Shown here piece by piece: positions 1 to 12,000 of a stretch of DNA of 64,000 nucleotides. The stretch is from Anarhynchus alexandrinus (taxonomy: Eukaryota > Chordata > Aves > Charadriiformes > Charadriidae): the NCBI GenBank assembly GCA_008711295.1, contig VUYV01000004.1, positions 3,197,129-3,261,128 of the forward strand. Reading direction: 5' to 3'. A program made the position numbers and the translations under genes. Positions within the stretch are counted from its first letter, which is position 1; every line of letters starts with the position of its first letter. The notes under the pieces were generated by a model. That model had not been told where the DNA came from and ran no database searches. It saw only the letters and a list, made by a program, of their open reading frames with translations.

Positions 1-3000
1 CGCTAGCTGTATTTATGACATAAATAAGCATAAATTCTTTACTTTGAAAAAAACATCATACACCTATTATTAGCAATGGATCTGCACAGCATGCTAAGGT
101 ACGTGAATATATATATTTGCCTGTTGACATCTTTCTAAAATAGGAGGAATATTGTAATGTTAAAAATAGAAAGCATGAATATTCTTGACGTATAGACCAA
201 AAAGAAAGTAATATCCACAGAATGCAGAAACAGTATGTAAATTAAGACCTAATATAGCGACAGAAAAAATCTCATATTTTAGGAGAAAAAAGCTTGAAAA
301 ATTAACTTGACATCTTTATGCACATTCACTGAGATGTGGTTAGCGCAGCACAAATTTCAGGTGAATTTAATCTACAATATACTGAAAATGCAATCACCTA
401 ATAACGCGTACATATATGTAACTTAATTTGAATTATTTATTAGTCATAGAAATAATTCTTAAGGCTTGATATGCACCTGTACTAATTTGTTTTCAAATTT
501 CTACCCAGACCTTTCCAAATCCTTACATCTCTAGGCTCAAGTTTTGCTGAAGACTGTGGGAATTCAAGCTGCTTATGGTCAGTGCCTTCATATCTACTTA
601 ATACCTCTCAGAGCAACCCTTTGCAATGACACTCGCTTTTACTGTAACAAAAAAGATACAGATTCTTGCATACCTACAATAATGTTAAATCCTTCCCAAG
701 TACTATCCATAGAAAATCAAAAGCATTAAATTATTGTCTTACTTCTTTTTTTCTAGGTCTATTCTACACAAAAGACCTCCCTCTGCATTCCTGTTCTCCA
801 GTAACACCTTCCGCTAAAGTAACACCACCTTTTAACAGAGCACATGCCTCTGTTAGCTTTAATGTCTTAGTTTTGTGACAATTAAGGAAGAGATATTCAG
901 CAGAATAAATTAAAACTTGACATAGTCGACTGTTTGAAGTGTCCTTTAATCTTCTGGATGATTTTAAAAGTGCAGCTGGTTATTTCATTTAGAGATCAGA
1001 CCAAAGCAACTGTCTCATCTCCCTCCTCCTTTTCCTCTTGTAAAATAACTGTGACAGCCCAGAGAAGTATTGTCTGTCTTGGTTCCAGCCACTGCCCTGA
1101 AGGTGTTAAGCTATAGATGAGTTCAATACAGCTGGTTTCATTGCTAATTTCAGAGGGCATGTAGAGCTTCTTGTTCCCCTGGCTTAACAGACAAATTGAC
1201 TTTCTAATTTTAGAACAGGAGGGTTCTGCACGCTCACAGACCAAAAATGCTACTTTTCTGATGGATTTAGGTACAGATTTTTGCTACTTAAAACCATAGC
1301 ATCCGAGTGACTTAGAACTTGCCATGAAAAATAGTATTTAGGATTGTTGCCCCACAGCCAGACTATAAACAACAAGCTTCAGATTGCTTGTTCCTTGGGA
1401 GATGACTGTTTAAAATAGCTCTGGTTAACCTTCCCTACAGCACGCCACACTGTAGCTGGTAATTGCCCTGATTTTAGAGGAAGACAGCAGGCAGGTCCTA
1501 ACAGCCTGCCAGCTTTCACTGGAAGATGAGTGCCTCACAGCTTGGCCATGAGGTTCATGCACGTGGTGGTACCGAACCTGACACCCACCCGCATCACCAT
1601 TACCTCTCCCCGGTACTCTCAGGAAAGAAGCGTTCCCTTCCTCCCCGCTAACCTACCACTCAATCCCACCCTTCAGCAGTGTTCTGGCAATGCTTTGGTA
1701 GCGCCCACTACACATTTGCTCTGATGACATCCCACCTGTGATACAAATCTGCAGAAAAGGTAAATACAGAAAGAGAGAACCAAAGGCTCAAACACAACCG
1801 ATTTTGCCCTGCTTACAGGTGCCTTAGTTCCCAGGAATCCCTCTCTTCGGCACCTCGGCTAAAAGGAAGACTCCTAAAGAATGGGAAAGGCAGATCATCC
1901 ATAGCTCCCATGCTACAGAACTAGGCAACCTGACCAAGCAACACACTCTTAACATCCATCGGTAAAGTATTTTAACTGTTAGTACCAGAAATTTTAACAG
2001 GATTTACAGACTACTCTAACTGGCAGTATAAAAAACCAAATGCATTTATCGCAACTGCATTAAAAGAATGTTAGGGTTGCAAATCAAGCAATGTAATTTA
2101 GCCCTTCCTGTGTTTGTGTTGTAAGGATCATAGTAATACACATATTGCTTTTTCTCTTAGTCTCTATCCAAAGATTTGCTTTCTTTACTCTGCTCCAGCA
2201 CAATTCTTCCTTCTCCACTTTGAAAAGTTCCATTTACTATATTTTTTTGTTATGGGAAAATAAATATTCAGTCTCCCAAGTGAAAGCGGGACACGAGCAT
2301 CATCCTTCACCCCAGCTGGCCAGCAGATCTATATACACAGGATTGTGCTTGCCAGTAAATAATTCCCCTAAGAGTTGTTTTCACCTGTCTGCTAATTGTG
2401 CATTCTTTTATAACTTAACACTTCTATAATTTCTATGTTTCTGACAGAAGCATCTGGATTATAATTAGCAGTTCATTAGGACTTTCTCAATGTGTTTACA
2501 AGCTGTGATTAAAACTGTAGAGTAAAATCTTTACTTGTGGTTTATCCAAGAAGCAAAAGCAGCATTTCTTTTCATAAACAAGATTAATCCCTTAAACCCC
2601 TGAACAGGAGATATTTTACCATCGAGTTACATAAGCATGAGAGTGCCAAAACTAGCAACCTAAAGAGCAAAAATACTGCTTTTACAAAACAATTGCTGAC
2701 TCCCATCATCTCAAAGGCTCGATCGGAAGGCTTCGTTTCTGAAACTGTGCACTTATCCCCACGCACTAGAGACAGCTAAATCCTTGAACATTTGCTGCTT
2801 AGAGCCACTGCAAACAAGATTTATTTTCATGTCATTTATGAGAACATAGTCTTGATTTTGAATAAATAGTAATTTTTCATCAAGACATTGTAATTCTCTT
2901 TGAGACTCTTAAGGACTAAGTCAGGGGTTTATCTCACTAGAATATACAAAACAAATGTAGAATACACCCACAACCCCTCTCATCCACTGAGTTCTTGGTA

Positions 3001-4335
3001 TTGAATGTGCATAAAATCAAACCTCATCCAATCTATTAGGCCTGAAAAAGAACTGCAATATAGACAGTACTGTGTATGAGTACCTCTAACATGAAATAGA
3101 GGTATCAGTGAGAGTAAGGGAATATATTATTTGTGGGTTTGATAGCAACAAAAGTAATTAAGACCACTCAAAATGATTTGTTGCCCAGTCCTCCATTCGA
3201 TAGCTGACAACCTTGCCAAAATTGAAGCTACTCAGATACAAATTTTCATGTCAGAGGTGTGTCTGTATTTAAACTTTTTGGGAAAACCAAGTTAAAATTG
3301 TAGCCATTTAGCCACCTGCAGTAGAGTTTAGGAGAACAGCATTGTCTGTTCATGTTAAAAGTTGTTTAGAATTGGAAATAAACATTTAAAAAATAGAAGA
3401 ACATTATGCTGTTTCTTGTGCTTTCAAGAGAGGACTCAAAAATTGGCAAGGGAGGTATCGTTTGGATATCTGGATAAACTTTGGATTTTGCATCCAAAAT
3501 GCAAAACTGCACTTTTGTTTTCCCTATAAAAATCTGCCTACTTATTTCCAAACTATAACTCTCAGGCAGGGGGGAGACGTTATTTTGAAAAACACATCAT
3601 AAAGACTTGTCTGCCAGATTCTTCTCTGCCCGTAATCCTATGGAAAAAGTACCATGTGTTCATGTAAGTAAAAGTGGTTTTAATGAATATGCATGAAAGA
3701 TTATTTCTAAGATGTCCTAATTTCTGAAACTTTTGAAAGCTTCTCTGTTATAGATGTTGACAAAGGCATAGTGTATGTACAACATATATAACACATTGTA
3801 CATACATTGTATTTATTAATTCTGTGATAATATTTTATTATAGACGTCTTTTGTTCTCTTCTAAGCCTTGTGCTTTCCTTGTCTTAACTGCTTCACACAA
3901 AGACCTGCATGTCTCTGTAAGAAATTAATTGCTTCAACAATTAACAGGAAAATGCATCTCAGAGGAAACACTTCATAATCGATCTGTTTCCAGGTACAAT
4001 ATTTGCCACTTAGGAATAGATTAATTGGATTGAAAATTATTCAAGCTAATTATTTTCTTTCTAGTATAAGATTAAATGTAAGATTCAAATGAACTGAAAA
4101 TTAAGAAGTTCCACTCGGCACTTTACATTCTTCTGCACTCACAGTGATATGCCACGTATGATATGATACGGTCCTATTTTCTAAGATGCTGGTTGTTCAG
4201 TGATCAGGGCTTGCTGAATGAGCATGTGGCACTGTGGTGCAGTCAAATTGGCCCATTTATCTCCACATGGCACTACTCTGTGCCATGGAGACATACATTA
4301 CTTGGTCTCTTGTTATGACAGCCTTCATCTTTAAT
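1..4335. other. AT-rich single-copy noncoding DNA
   Basis: I see no exon, RNA gene or recognised repeat here. Open frames are short (at most 94 codons) and overlap on both strands without recognisable protein content. A slightly more GC-rich patch lies around 1380-1720. An 11-base perfect inverted repeat at 3772-3806 is listed separately. Intergenic or intronic DNA is the simplest reading. Confidence 0.6.
3772..3806. repeat. Short perfect inverted repeat (hairpin)
   Basis: TGTATGTACAA at 3772-3782 is the exact reverse complement of TTGTACATACA at 3796-3806, with a 13-base AT-rich loop between. It could form a small hairpin or cruciform. Nothing around it resembles a known transposon terminus or a structured RNA, so it may be a chance feature of AT-rich DNA. 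Confidence 0.5.
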
Positions 4336-4481
4336 ACTCTCCTATGAGGAGAGGCTGAAAGAGTTGGGGCTGTTCAGCCTGGAGAAGAGAAGGCTCCGGG
4401 GGGATCTTATTGCAGCCTTCCAGTCCCTAAAGGGGGCCTACAGGAGAGCTGGGGAAGGACTTTTTACTAGGGCATGTAGTG
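4336..4481 (+). mobile_element. CR1 LINE copy A, upstream part (ORF2 C-terminal region)
   Basis: Homology to the CR1 end region starts abruptly at the stretch encoding the [23 protein letters not shown] segment, the C-terminal tail of CR1 ORF2. Copy D carries the same stretch from about 62205; by eye the two differ at about eight positions over roughly 145 bases, so they are close subfamily relatives. The copy is 5'-truncated, as is usual for CR1. It stops at 4481, where an LTR begins, and its 3' half resumes after the gap at 5057. The truncated frame cannot make a functional protein. Confidence 0.9.
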
Positions 4482-4795
4482 TGTCGTGGTTTAGGCCAAA
4501 TTGGCTGCTGGGGACCTAGGGGACCCCAGATAGGACCGACAGATGCTCCCCTCTACCCCTCTTCAGAGAGAGGGGCAGAGGAGGAAAAAGAGACTTATGA
4601 GTTTAGAAAGAACTAAACTACTTTAATAAAATATTAATAATAAAATAAAAAGAAATAAAGAAAAATATATACAAAACCGTATCAAGCTCCCGAGATGACA
4701 ATCACGACACCGGCTGGCACTGGGCCAGTCCCAGGCTGGACTCGGTGACGGACGGGAACTGGATTCCGGATCTGGATTCAGGATCGGGATCACAG
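4482..4795 (-). mobile_element. Endogenous retrovirus LTR, minus strand, inserted in CR1 copy A
   Basis: The segment begins with TGTCGTGGTTTAGGCC directly after the CR1 text GGCATGTAGTG and runs into the assembly gap. TGTCGTGG is a typical avian ERV LTR terminus. I read it on the minus strand: the reverse complement has an ATTAAA polyadenylation signal (complement of 4622-4627), then a pyrimidine-rich U5-like stretch ending ...CCACGACA. This parallels the order in the solo LTR at 23133. Because the termini are inverted repeats, orientation rests mainly on the polyA signal. The other end, the target-site duplication and any internal retroviral sequence lie in the gap. The estimated gap of 261 bases is too small for a full provirus, so a solo LTR is likely if that estimate is right. 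Confidence 0.7.
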
Positions 4796-5056
4796 NNNNN
4801 NNNNNNNNNNNNNNNNNNNNNNNNNNNNNNNNNNNNNNNNNNNNNNNNNNNNNNNNNNNNNNNNNNNNNNNNNNNNNNNNNNNNNNNNNNNNNNNNNNNN
4901 NNNNNNNNNNNNNNNNNNNNNNNNNNNNNNNNNNNNNNNNNNNNNNNNNNNNNNNNNNNNNNNNNNNNNNNNNNNNNNNNNNNNNNNNNNNNNNNNNNNN
5001 NNNNNNNNNNNNNNNNNNNNNNNNNNNNNNNNNNNNNNNNNNNNNNNNNNNNNNNN
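4796..5056. other. Assembly gap (261 N)
   Basis: This is a run of N between the LTR and the resumption of CR1 copy A. By comparison with copies C and D, only about ten CR1 bases are missing across it, so nearly all of the hidden sequence should be the rest of the LTR plus a target-site duplication, probably ending in GTAGTG. Frames read through the N run are meaningless. Confidence 0.95.
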
Positions 5057-5318
5057 AGGGGGAATGGCTTCAAACTGGAAGAGGGCAGGTTTAGATTGAA
5101 CATTAGGAAGAAGTTTTTCACTTTGAGGGTGGTGAGGCACTGGCACAGGTTGCCCAGAGAGGTTGTTGAGGCCCCATCCCTGGAGGTGTTCAAGGCCAGG
5201 CTGGACGTGGCCTTGGGCAACCTGGTGTAGTGGGAGGTATCCCCACCTATGGCAGGGGGGTTGGAACTCAATGATCTTCAAGGTCCTTTCCAACCTAAAC
5301 CATTCTATGGTTCTATGA
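5057..5318 (+). mobile_element. CR1 LINE copy A, 3' end
   Basis: The sequence resumes at AGGGGGAATGGCTTCAAACT and continues through the end of CR1 ORF2, ending in a GNLV-like C-terminus with a TAG at 5228-5230. The 3' untranslated region follows, with CAGGGGGGTTGGAACT, AAGGTCC and TTCCAACC, then a tail of two units of the ATTCTATG type ending near 5318. It joins the 4336-4481 part as one insertion split by the LTR. The frame over the last 50 or so codons is open. Confidence 0.93.
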
Positions 5319-6763
5319 ATACGGGATAAGAGCACATCTGTACTTGCCAATGCTACTATAAACAAACCTTAATGTACCTACTCTGGCACACCAAGGTATA
5401 GCCGAAACTAAAATTATATAAATAGCAGAAAGAGATGCTTTGGGATTGATTTTACAGTTGATTTACAAAGGCAGTGTAAGAAATAGAAGATGAAAGTAAT
5501 ATAGTCTCACCCTCAGCAGTATAAATTGAATAGCTATCCTGTTCCACAGTCCCCATGCTGAAGTTCACAAAACTAGGATTATGGAAAGATTCCAGTGAAT
5601 AAAGGTTTTTTAAAAAGATAGTATCTTGTCAGATTGAAGGTATTCTACAAGTTTTTCAGCTAAAGCTGAAGAAAAGGCAGGCATGCATTCTTGCAATATG
5701 CCAGAGAAAAATTTATGTCAAGAAAGGATAGAGATAGTAGTCATTCATCCACCTAATTGCACATTTGAATATTAGCTTCAGGTAATCCCTGAAACTAAGA
5801 ATAATATTAACACATTTACGTAAGTGCAGACAATCCCTCAACTACCACCCTGACAATGAATTTCAACCACAGAGACATAACAGCCAACTGATCCCTTCCT
5901 CTTTTTTTATTGTCAACACGAGCGCAGAATAAGTGGTAGACGGGCTCTTTACCAGACGGTTATATTCGCTGGTGGATTGTGACTCTGCACGGTGACGAGC
6001 CTGGGCTGGTCTGGTATCAAAGGCAAAACAGCAGAGCTGTCAGTTACTCAAAGTTTGAAGTGTACCTAACATAAAATCATATTTATACTTCTTGCATGGA
6101 AAAGCTCTCAGGGTTCCCGAGTAACAATAGGAAATGTGTAATGATTGCTGTACTTTTGCAAAGAACCACGCAACAAGCCAGTCTGCCTGGCTCCCTTACT
6201 TGCCGTAGAAGACACAGCCTCGTTCCCCACTCCTACACACTCAAAAATGTCGTTTTGTCTACCTTCTTATGTAACATCTTTTCTATGCATTCCTATGCTC
6301 CATTTTGTGTCAAAATATCATACATAAACCACATGATTCATAAACTTACACAATGAGGATGGATTTCAAATTGAGAGATTCAGACTTTAAGAAAAGTGCA
6401 AACTGAAAGCGTATTAACATTAAAACAGCTCTATAGAACACTAAAAATTTATACTGTAGATTACACCTTAGGCTGGAAAACATTTGCAGAAGATGGAGTA
6501 TGTTGTAGAGGTGGAAGTATTGCTTGCTGTTGCAGATTACCATGCAGGGGGAGGAATGAATCACATTGCACACTCCTTTCATTTAACCCAAAATATCCAG
6601 TGATCACACAGACAGCATTGCCTATGGAATCATACACCTCAGTTTTTTGTCCTATTACTGATTTTTACATATGTGTGTGTGCACGTATGGTGAAATCAAT
6701 GATGTCTACAAAGACAAGGTATCCTATTACCCTAACAAAGCCCAATTTCTTCTATTGGTATGG
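5319..6763. other. Single-copy noncoding DNA
   Basis: There is no recognisable gene. A small group of CpGs lies at about 5920-6000, in otherwise CpG-poor sequence. The open frame at 6396-6791 (131 codons) has no recognisable domain, and its end overlaps the CR1 fragment that follows, so I treat it as chance. Confidence 0.55.
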
Positions 6764-7035
6764 AATTCATAGAACCACAGAATTGTTATGACTGGAAAAG
6801 ACCTTTAAGATCATTCAAGTCCAACCATTATCTAACTCTACTGGGCCCACTTTTAAACAATGTCCCTGAGCACCAAATCTAGACGGCTTTTAAATACATC
6901 CAAGGATGGCAATTCAACCACTTCCCTGGGCAGCCTGTTCCAGTCTTTGATAACCCTTTCAGTGTAGATTTTTTTCCTAATGTCTAACCTAAACATCCCC
7001 TGGTGCAACTTGATGCCATTTCCTCTTGTCCTAAA
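6764..7035 (-). mobile_element. Old, diverged CR1 LINE 3' fragment
   Basis: Reading the minus strand, the order of landmarks is that of a CR1 3' end: a region complementary to GGGCAGCCTGTTCCAG (about 6929-6944), the segment facing CACTTCCCTGGGCAG, then the terminal GACCTTTAAGATCAT-like motif and a degraded tail (complement of ATTCATAGAACCACAGAA) at 6764. Substitutions are spread throughout and no frame is open, so this copy is clearly older than A, B and D and probably belongs to another CR1 subfamily. The 5' limit near 7035 is approximate. Confidence 0.85.
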
Positions 7036-8700
7036 TTCAACAGAAACTCTTCAAAAAGAGGTCTAAGACACACCACCAGTTCCACAGAACTCTATACAAA
7101 TTCCTGGGAGGGAAGGTGTTTCTTAAGTAGAAACAAGGCGGCAGCCTTTGGTGCGAGCTGACTCTCAAGGGACTAGCCGACACACGAGGAGAAAAACTCC
7201 ATTTAACTCCTGCTCTGTCACACGTCCCGCCTGAGCCAGGGCAAGTTATTAAGGCTCGTGCAGTTACAGTGGGCCATAAAATGATGCACCAGTGACTTTT
7301 GTATTGTCTTAGCGATTAGCTCGGTGCAACTCCCTGCTCAGTGTATTGACTTACACGGAGCTCATCCTCAGCCTAGCTGTGTCACCCCATTTCACTGCAC
7401 GCACATAAACCCTGACAGGTGGTGTTGTGCATTAGTGTCAAAACTGTCCTTAAAGTTTAGCCCATGTCCTCTCTGTGCCTCTATCAAGGTGGACAGCAGC
7501 CCTATCTTACCCCATTAGAGGTGGTTAAAAGGCCAAGAGATGACCAAGGTGAAATTATCAGAGGATGAGTTATATCTGCATCACCAGTTCATACAAACCA
7601 CCCATAGATCTTTAATATTGCAATCCTAGCTTGCTCATGTCATCAATAAATCTATACATTGAGTGGAAGCTGTAAATAACTGAAATGCCCAGTGAACTTC
7701 AGCCTCGTACTTGCAGTAGGAATCTACTTCGGATTAGCTTTATGATTTATATGGATGCTAGATTGTATTACATAATGTTGTAAACCTTCTGAGTCACACT
7801 TTGCTGTATGTTGACTTACAAGTGACAGTTAGATTTAATGACTTTTTTCGTCCAAACAATGGGAATCCCCATGTCTCAACAACAACAGGCATATTTTCAG
7901 CCTCAGCTCATATTTTAAGTCATCCATTCACTTTCCAACTCTCTCAGTAATTAGTATTATTTCTTACAAGATTCCCTCCAAGGAAAAGAAAATCAACAGT
8001 GCCATTAGAGATACTTTCACAAGACACACTTTTGCATTTAATATTAGATTTTTAATAGACAGGAGATTACTCACTTGCTGTCTCTTTTGTAATAGGTACC
8101 AAACTGGTTTTGTCCCACTGGAGTTGTTATTTTGAGCCTCGGGGCTACTAAAGGTTTAAGGACTACAGTGCTAAGTACCACAAACACAGAACAAGCATGA
8201 TGATGAGGAATCCTTACGATTCTTAAGGGAAATCATTCCTCCTCAAGTTTATAATGATATTTATCACACTGGATAACACCAGGGTAAAAATAAAGATACT
8301 AAATGTGCATGAGGTTATCCAGACTGTTGGAAATGTCCTGTAGCTACTTCAACAGCATACAGAAAGCAGGGCATCTCCTCTACAAGGGAGGTGGCAGAAA
8401 TACCCATAAAACACCTGCATATGACCCAGGGAGAAAGAGAAGAGAGGACAAAACCCCAACATACCTGTGAGTGATCTGCCCTCTCTGTCACTAACTTCTG
8501 TTAGCAAATTACTTAGGTTTAGACTGTTTCCCTCCAATTATTTGATTTCCAGTTCTGCATGCCAAGAACTTTCAATGAAAGGGGATTAAACACCTAACAT
8601 TATTTATTGTTTGCAGATTTTATGGAGGCAGATCATTTAATCTGAACAATTACAGCATCTTCAGAAGACTCCCTCTAGACGACTCCCAGCATTTTAGAAA
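7036..8700. other. Single-copy DNA with a CpG-rich pocket
   Basis: No exon is recognised. At 7139-7402 there are 11 CpG dinucleotides in about 264 bases, far denser than the surroundings. This could mark a small regulatory element or an unrecognised GC-rich repeat remnant. The rest is ordinary AT-rich sequence. Confidence 0.5.
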
Positions 8701-11700
8701 AGTCATGCTGATCATTGTGCGATAGAACCTCATTTTATAGACAGTACTGTATATCAAAGAAAACAAGCCTAATTACCAGCATATCACAGACAACTTTATG
8801 TCTTCAGAACTTCCTGAGATGCCAAAAATGTAACTCTGCCTTCTCCCATGTAAACATTATAAAATAGTCTCTAGTTACGTCAGCACAGGAATCATCAGAA
8901 TTTCTCCCAGGACTTCTCAGGCTCATTCAACCAACCTCCACATTTTGAACTATCACACTAACTGTTGATGAAGATAGTACACCTTTTCCCAAATTCCTAG
9001 CTAAGCTCATGAACAAGGGAATACCGAATACTTGTTACACATTCAATTTTGGTATCATTAGGGAACCTCATATAGGCAGTACTTTTTGGATCCTTGCATT
9101 CCATGATTACTTTTGTATGTAAAATAAAAATCAATAAAATTTAATCCCAAAATACAAAGGGGATAAAACCCCTCTGCTTCCAGATGAGCTAGGACAGGAA
9201 ATTTAATTCAACCCTCTTTACAGGCATGCTTCCTGCAGCCAGAATTCCTTCTGTTCAAAGGTCTACAGCTGTGTCTGGAGTCACAGCTGCAATGAGTTGG
9301 GAGAGGTTATCCTGATGCTAGCATATGTGAAACTGGTCCAAATCAAATTAAGAAACACTTTCTCGGGTTGTCCTCTGCTGTGACATTGTAGAGGATACAG
9401 AACTTCTTCCCAGGATTTCTGGATATACGGACGTGGACAGCCTGGACGTGGACAGAAGGGTTGTATGAGGCATCTCTATTGAAGATGGTGGACAGTCAGT
9501 GACGAGTTAGGCCATTAGGAGGCCAGTCTGCAGTCTGTACTGTCTAATTATTTATTGGACTTATTTTCTAGCTGGGATAGACTGTCACAAAAGCAGAGCC
9601 AAATACAATAACATGCTATAAAATGACCACAGATTCTAAGACAAATTGGGCCTCGGGCAAAACCCTCTCAAATTAACACGTCTCATAATTTGTATCATTT
9701 TCCCTACACATGCAACGAGACCTGACAGCTGATAACCCCAGCTCTGCCTGGGGTGGGTCGTGAGCTGGCATAACTGTGACCGTGATCCCAATGCTCTGCT
9801 TCAAGAATTCAAGTCCTAGAAAATCTGCAGACTCTGGGTTGCCACTGGAAAAGGTGGCCCTCTGTCCCTGGTCCCTTTTGACCGAACTGCAACCTCTAGA
9901 AGCTAAGGGTGCAATATGTACCAGATCAAAGTGGCTCTGTAACTAAAGCTTCAATTACTCTGTTCAGTTACTTTTAGCTAGGGCAGAAGTAGTAAAGATC
10001 AGGAGAAAACAGACAACATATCAATGTATTCTGGAAATGTGAAGCACTATTTTAAAGGATATTCTTCACCCCGCATTGCTAAAACCATATAAGGCAATAA
10101 TGAGCTGCACTGCAGTAAATCCTGCCTCTGCCCTAAAATGTTTTGGTATATTTTTATTCTTTGCACTTGACCACAAAGTAGAATAAAAGCCCTTATACTG
10201 TCTCTGTGCTTATCAAGTACCCTCCTAAAGAGGTGGTGTCTGACTTTTTCCAGTTCAGCACAAAAAGTCCTACAGGTGATGGAGGGATACCGTAGCGGTA
10301 TAAAACGGTATAGACACTACCGATAATCTCCTTCACTGTCCTGACTATTCAGTCCTGTTGTGAACTGTTAAGTTCACATGTCATGTCAAGTTACATTTTA
10401 GGGGTACTTCACCTTTACCGCTTTCCTTAAGGTGTAGCTCTGACTATCACCAGCTGCAAGCCATTAGGAGATGGTAAATGCCATAGAACTGTACATTACT
10501 ATTTCAAAAGGATAATCCCTGAATGAGGGAATTTTATTTTTTTCAACTGTTTCAAAAGACAACGTCAGCAATTCATTGCTAATTGTCACTTTTCCTGTTT
10601 CCAATAACATTATGCTCACAAACAAAAGAACACAGGAATAGCCTTCCTCTCTAAGGAGAACCCCTAAATTCAGCTGAGATTAAAGGGAATCTTCTTCTTC
10701 ATAATGACAGCTGAATTGCCCTGTGGTATCTCCTTCATGCAAATGTCAGAGATATAAGAACAGACTCCACCTCTAAGACGCCAGAAGACTATCTACATGC
10801 CTTTGAACTCCTTTCCGACGAACTTCTTTTTAAATGAATGAGTCTCTTTCAAACAAACAGGTGGAAAAAGTTGGCTAATAATGCCTTTATCTAATAGTTG
10901 TTGTTTAATATTTCATCTCTTTTCTTTTGATTTGCTTCAAGATGATACCCACAAACCTTTTTTCTAGTATATTAGCATTGAGTAGGATGATTTCAAGAGA
11001 GATTCTGCATTTCTTAATAAAATAGTTTTATTTTTAAAAAATAAAAAAAGTGGGTCACAGCATGTAAAAGAATGATGCACTGAGACTTGATTCATACAAA
11101 TTTATTTTGCCTCAACATCTCAAAGGGTTCGTCTCAGAGGGCACATTTAAGTTTTAGAATAAGAAATGAGAAATAGAGGTTTGTGACTAATTGCTTTCAA
11201 ACAGTGGAATGCAAACATGACTTCTGAGATGTTTAGTACTTTCACATCATCACAGCATACAAACTCTCAGAAGCCTAGAGGTTTCAAATAACACAGGAAG
11301 GTAAAAGAAAAACCCAAATGGTACACACTATGAAACACTAAACTACCCAGGATAAATACATGTACAGCTGATCATTACCCATATGCCTAGGAAGTATAAA
11401 TGGAGTTAAACTCTGGTATTTCAGAATCAAATTAACATATTGTAACTGTCCAATAATACATATCTCAACGTATCATATCTACATCAACGATGCTGAGTGA
11501 ATAGCCAGTTTTTTAGGGCTGAATTTTTTTCCTCAGAAAGTAATTTTGAAACCACATCAAAGATATCCCGCTTCTCCCCTCCCTCTTCCCCCCAGTAATA
11601 AAAATAGTATTAAAAAAGAACAAGAGAAATCTTTTTTTGCTCAGAATTCACATATCGCTTTATCTTTTCAAGAAAAAAATAGTCAAATAATGTCTTGGGT

Positions 11701-12000
11701 TGCCATAAAAATACCCAAACATACAGCCTAACCCAAAGCTTCGCCCCCTCTGCCCATCCAGCCTTTTTAATATCGTACTTGAATATATCCCATCTGAAAG
11801 CATGTATGATTTCTACAGTCTTTTACTAGCTTTTGTTTCATCATGATAAACTGAAGCTGATGTGATTCACACATGATGTGAAGGGACAAAATACACTGGA
11901 AATTATTTTTGCTTCATGTCTTTTCTGCAATTCCATTGAGTAGAAAATTTTCTTTCCAAGCAATAATATACCTCCAGTTGATAAAGTCATGTGAGCACAT
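8701..12000. other. AT-rich single-copy noncoding DNA
   Basis: I see no gene or clear transposon. A short tandem pair, GGACGTGGACAG at 9429-9440 and 9444-9455 (period 15), is the only local repeat. A/T-rich runs occur around 11020-11050. Confidence 0.55.

Noticed and set aside
4702..5365. Frames of up to 191 codons crossing the first N run
   Set aside because: They are open only because the N run contains no stop codons; the real content is an LTR and a CR1.
3060..8757. TATAGACAGTACTGT present at about 3060 and again at about 8737
   Set aside because: A shared 15-mer is expected once or twice by chance in a window of this size, and similarity does not extend.
9040..9110. TTTTGGTATCATTAGGGAACC, reminiscent of the minus-strand CR1 FADD region
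   Set aside because: Similarity is limited to about a dozen bases and no CR1 sequence continues on either side.
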